Assembly (NCBI GenBank): GCA_030831045.1
Contig: JAURMB010000051.1
Coordinates: 1 to 17,294 of the forward strand
Direction of reading: 5' to 3'
DNA length: 17,294 bases
Source: Schleiferiaceae bacterium
Lineage (GTDB): Bacteria > Bacteroidota > Bacteroidia > Flavobacteriales > Schleiferiaceae
Below, piece by piece: positions 15,398 to 17,294 of the stretch (position 1 is its first letter; the number at the start of each line of letters is the position of its first letter). A program made the position numbers and the translations under genes. Below the pieces are notes generated by a model, which did no database searches, was not told the DNA's origin, and saw nothing but the letters and a program-made list of their open reading frames with translations.

Positions 15398-16206
15398 CCC
15401 ACGCTGAACTTACCCAACGCATCGAAGAAGCCGGGCACGGCCTGTGTGTTGGGCTTGACCCAGACCCCAGCAAAACCCCTTCAGGGGTGCGCGACCTCGC
15501 TCAATTTTGCATTGGCATCATTGAAGCCACCGCCCACGTGGCCGTGGCCTACAAGCCCAACTTTGCTTTTTTTGAAGCCCTTGGCCGTCCGGGCTGGGAC
15601 GCCCTCGAAACGGTCTCGCAGCACCTGCGCGATTTGCCCCAAAAGCCCCTGCTCATCGCTGACGCCAAGCGCGGGGACATCGGCAACACGGCCAGCCGCT
15701 ATGCTCAAGGAATCCTTGAAGTTATGGGGTACGATGCGATTACGGTGGCTCCCTACATGGGGCGCGACAGCGTAGAACCCTTCCTTCGCGAAGGCAAGTG
15801 GGTGGTTGGTCTCGGCTTGACGAGCAACCCGGGTGCTGACGATCTTCAGCAGCTCGCGCTGCACGACGGCCGCAGGGTGTACGAGGCCGTGGCCGACAGC
15901 TACCTAACGTGGGGAACGCCCCACAACCTCATGGTGGTAGCCGGAGCAACCCGGCCCGAGGCCCTCGGCGCCTTGCGCGACCGAATGCCCGACACTTTTT
16001 TCTTGGTTCCGGGCGTTGGGGCCCAAGGCGGTAGCGCCGAAGAGGTGGTTCGCCACGGCGCCTTCCGCGGAAAACCGGGAATGGGACTGCTCATCAACGC
16101 TTCGCGCAGCATAATGTATGCCTCCTCAGGTGCGGACTGGCAGCGGAGCGCCGCCGATTCTGCCGAAGCCTTGGCAGCTGAAATCCGAACCGCCTACCGT
16201 GCCTAG
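15394..16206 (+). CDS. pyrF: Orotidine 5'-phosphate decarboxylase, type 2
   Basis: This 270-residue cytoplasmic enzyme converts OMP to UMP, the last step of de novo pyrimidine synthesis. The TIM-barrel active site shows Asp22 (CVGLDPDPSK), Lys54 (VAYKPNFAFFE), the Asp90-x-Lys92-x-x-Asp95 catalytic array (IADAKRGDIGNTA), VPGVGAQGG for phosphate binding and the NASRSIMYA motif with its Arg. The length and the SRxIxYA ending mark the type 2 subfamily (~270 residues), not the E. coli type (~245). It starts at an ATGA overlap with prfA and stops at TAG, within or just before the likely start of the downstream SDR gene. Confidence 0.96.
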   Translation: MTHAELTQRIEEAGHGLCVGLDPDPSKTPSGVRDLAQFCIGIIEATAHVAVAYKPNFAFFEALGRPGWDALETVSQHLRDLPQKPLLIADAKRGDIGNTASRYAQGILEVMGYDAITVAPYMGRDSVEPFLREGKWVVGLGLTSNPGADDLQQLALHDGRRVYEAVADSYLTWGTPHNLMVVAGATRPEALGALRDRMPDTFFLVPGVGAQGGSAEEVVRHGAFRGKPGMGLLINASRSIMYASSGADWQRSAADSAEALAAEIRTAYRA

Positions 16207-17116
16207 CGCCGACCAACGCCCCGTGCGCATCGTCGTTACGGGCGCCAACGGACTGCTGGGGCAGTCGCTGCTCTACGTGGCCCAGGGCCGCCATGAGCTG
16301 CTGGCCACTGGGCGCGGACCAGCCCGAGGCAACCACTTTGGATTTCCCTACGCGGAACTCGACACCACCCGCCCCGAAGATTTTGAGCGGGTGCTGACGG
16401 AATTTCGGCCCGACGTCGTAATCCATTCGGCAGCCATGACCCAGGTCGACGACTGCGAGAACCAGCCGGAGCTCTGCCACCTCCTAAACGTGGAAGCTAC
16501 GCGGCACTGCGCCGAGGCGTGCGCGCGGCATGGCGTGCACCTCATCTTCATCAGCACCGACTTCATTTTTGACGGCCAAAACGGACCCTATGCCGAAGAC
16601 GCAGTCCCAGCACCCTTGAGTGTGTATGGCTGGTCCAAGCTTCACGCCGAAGAAGCCGTAAAGGCCAGCGGCGCCCGCTACACCATCGCACGCACGGTCT
16701 TGGTTATTGGGTACGTACCGGGGCTGAGCCGCAGCAACATCATTCTTTGGGCGCGCGGCGCCCTGCAACGTGGAGAGCGCATTCGGGTGGTGGACGACCA
16801 GGTACGCAGCCCGACCTGGAGTGTGGACCTCGCCGAAGGCTGCTTGCGCATTGCCGAACGCGGAGCTGAGGGAATTTACCACCTCAGCGGCCCTGAAACC
16901 TTCAGCATCCTCGAACTCGTGCGCCGAGTAGCCGCACATGCCCACCTCGATGCGAGCCTCATTGAGGTCGTTAGCAGCGCCTCGTTGGGGCAGCCCGCGA
17001 AGCGTCCGCCCGTAACCGGATTCGATATTTCTAAAGCCCAAAGAGAATTAGGCTACGCGCCGCATTCCTTTGACGCGGTGTTGAACGAGATACCTATATT
17101 TGAAAACCTTAGCTAA
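16199..17116 (+). CDS. SDR-family NAD(P)-dependent oxidoreductase, RmlD (dTDP-4-dehydrorhamnose reductase)-like
   Basis: This 305-residue extended short-chain dehydrogenase has the Rossmann motif TGANGLLGQ at its start, the STDFIFDG segment with the active-site Ser/Thr, and YGWSK as the catalytic Tyr-x-x-x-Lys pair, followed by LHAEEAV. The RmlD-type sequences VIHSAAMTQVDDCE and RSPTWSVDLAEG support an RmlD/MAT2B-like subgroup. No rmlA, rmlB or rmlC is nearby, so a rhamnose role is not supported and the substrate is unknown. Two GTG starts are possible: 16199 (GTGCCTAG, 8-bp overlap with pyrF, chosen because the operon is overlap-coupled) or 16223, which begins VRIVVTGANG like most RmlD proteins. 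An in-frame ATG at 16118 would overlap pyrF by 89 bp and is unlikely. It is probably the last gene of the purM operon. Confidence 0.86.
   Translation: MPSADQRPVRIVVTGANGLLGQSLLYVAQGRHELLATGRGPARGNHFGFPYAELDTTRPEDFERVLTEFRPDVVIHSAAMTQVDDCENQPELCHLLNVEATRHCAEACARHGVHLIFISTDFIFDGQNGPYAEDAVPAPLSVYGWSKLHAEEAVKASGARYTIARTVLVIGYVPGLSRSNIILWARGALQRGERIRVVDDQVRSPTWSVDLAEGCLRIAERGAEGIYHLSGPETFSILELVRRVAAHAHLDASLIEVVSSASLGQPAKRPPVTGFDISKAQRELGYAPHSFDAVLNEIPIFENLS
17069..17102 (+). promoter_or_regulatory. Predicted symporter promoter inside the SDR gene, TTTG-N22-TATATTTG
   Basis: TATATTTG (17095-17102) is an exact TAnnTTTG match and TTTG (17069-17072) sits 22 bp upstream. Both lie in the last codons of the SDR gene. 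The -7 element ends 26 nt before the symporter ATG, so that gene can be expressed apart from the operon. Confidence 0.6.
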
Positions 17117-17128
17117 GCCCAAACACCT

Positions 17129-17294
17129 ATGAGTAGCAACACCCAATCCTGGGGTTCCAGGGTCGGCCTCGTACTGGCCATGGCCGGCAACGCGGTCGGA
17201 CTCGGAAACTTTCTTCGCTTCCCCGTTCAAGCCGTGCAAAACGGTGGCGGGGCCTTCATGATTCCCTACCTGGTTTCTTTTTTGGTGCTGGGAA
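17129..17294 (+). CDS. Neurotransmitter:sodium symporter (LeuT-type) family, 5' part (partial)
   Basis: The first 55 codons of a Na+-coupled amino-acid-type transporter of the inner membrane are present; the rest lies beyond the window. [11 protein letters not shown] leads into TM1 with [15 protein letters not shown] and then [18 protein letters not shown]. Compared with LeuT of Aquifex from memory, residue numbering is the same without gaps: Gly20, Ala22, Val23 and Asn27 (the two Na+ sites) and Arg30 (outer gate) are all in place. Substrate cannot be called from TM1 alone; Leu/Ala-like small amino acids are only an analogy. The start is fixed by this match and by the absence of other starts between the SDR stop (17116) and TM1. 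It lies 12 bp behind the SDR gene and could be read through from it as well as from its own promoter. Confidence 0.92.
   Translation, partial: MSSNTQSWGSRVGLVLAMAGNAVGLGNFLRFPVQAVQNGGGAFMIPYLVSFLVLG

Noticed and set aside
16118..16198. ATG start of the SDR gene inside pyrF
   Set aside because: It would overlap pyrF by 89 bp and place about 37 proline-rich, non-family residues ahead of the Rossmann strand.
16199..17116. Rhamnose (dTDP-sugar) biosynthesis locus
   Set aside because: Only one RmlD-like SDR gene is present, without rmlA, rmlB, rmlC or glycosyltransferases, and it is embedded in a nucleotide/translation operon.

Overview
The window reads as a chromosomal housekeeping segment from a member of the Bacteroidota, probably a flavobacterial or Cryomorphaceae/Schleiferiaceae-like lineage with unusually GC-rich DNA for that phylum. 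The evidence is a single-chain SecDF fusion, a type III glutamine synthetase (GlnN), a long-form PurM of about 390 residues, a secreted FG-GAP protein ending in a type IX secretion (T9SS) sorting domain, a PorE-like TPR/PD40/OmpA protein, start codons without Shine-Dalgarno sequences, and the Bacteroidota -7 promoter element TAnnTTTG in front of almost every transcription unit. Genus-level placement is not possible by eye.

Layout, left to right. (1) 1-846: the 3' part of gyrB, ending in a UUCG-loop terminator that overlaps the promoter of mdh (malate dehydrogenase, 916-1845). (2) 1766-4818, minus strand: a two-gene unit made of a T9SS-targeted FG-GAP/VCBS protein followed by a small DCC-family (DUF393) protein. 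The DCC gene runs convergently into the end of mdh, and the mdh terminator hairpin lies inside the DCC coding sequence. (3) 4874-8134: secDF and a tatA/tatB-like gene 3 bp apart, an export operon transcribed divergently from the FG-GAP gene out of a 55-bp intergenic region with overlapping promoters. (4) 8245-10434: glnN, with the best complete promoter of the window (TTTG-N20-TACTTTTG). (5) 10548-13079: a PorE-like envelope protein with two added C-terminal LysM-like modules. (6) 13140-17116: purM-prfA-pyrF-SDR, an operon joined by two ATGA overlaps and a possible GTGCCTAG junction. (7) 17129-end: the start of a LeuT-type Na+-coupled symporter with its own promoter inside the preceding gene.

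The gene content is mostly core metabolism: TCA cycle, nitrogen assimilation, purine and pyrimidine synthesis, translation termination, DNA supercoiling and protein export. SecDF, the PorE-like protein and the FG-GAP cargo represent Sec export, T9SS machinery and T9SS substrate, but they lie in separate units. I found no defence system, biosynthetic cluster, insertion sequence, CRISPR array or RNA gene. The most interesting features are regulatory and architectural: very compact terminator/promoter overlaps, -7 elements so close to the ATG that the mRNAs may be almost leaderless, a terminator embedded in the conserved coding motif of an opposing gene, and the PorE-LysM architecture. No intergenic stretch exceeds 300 bases.
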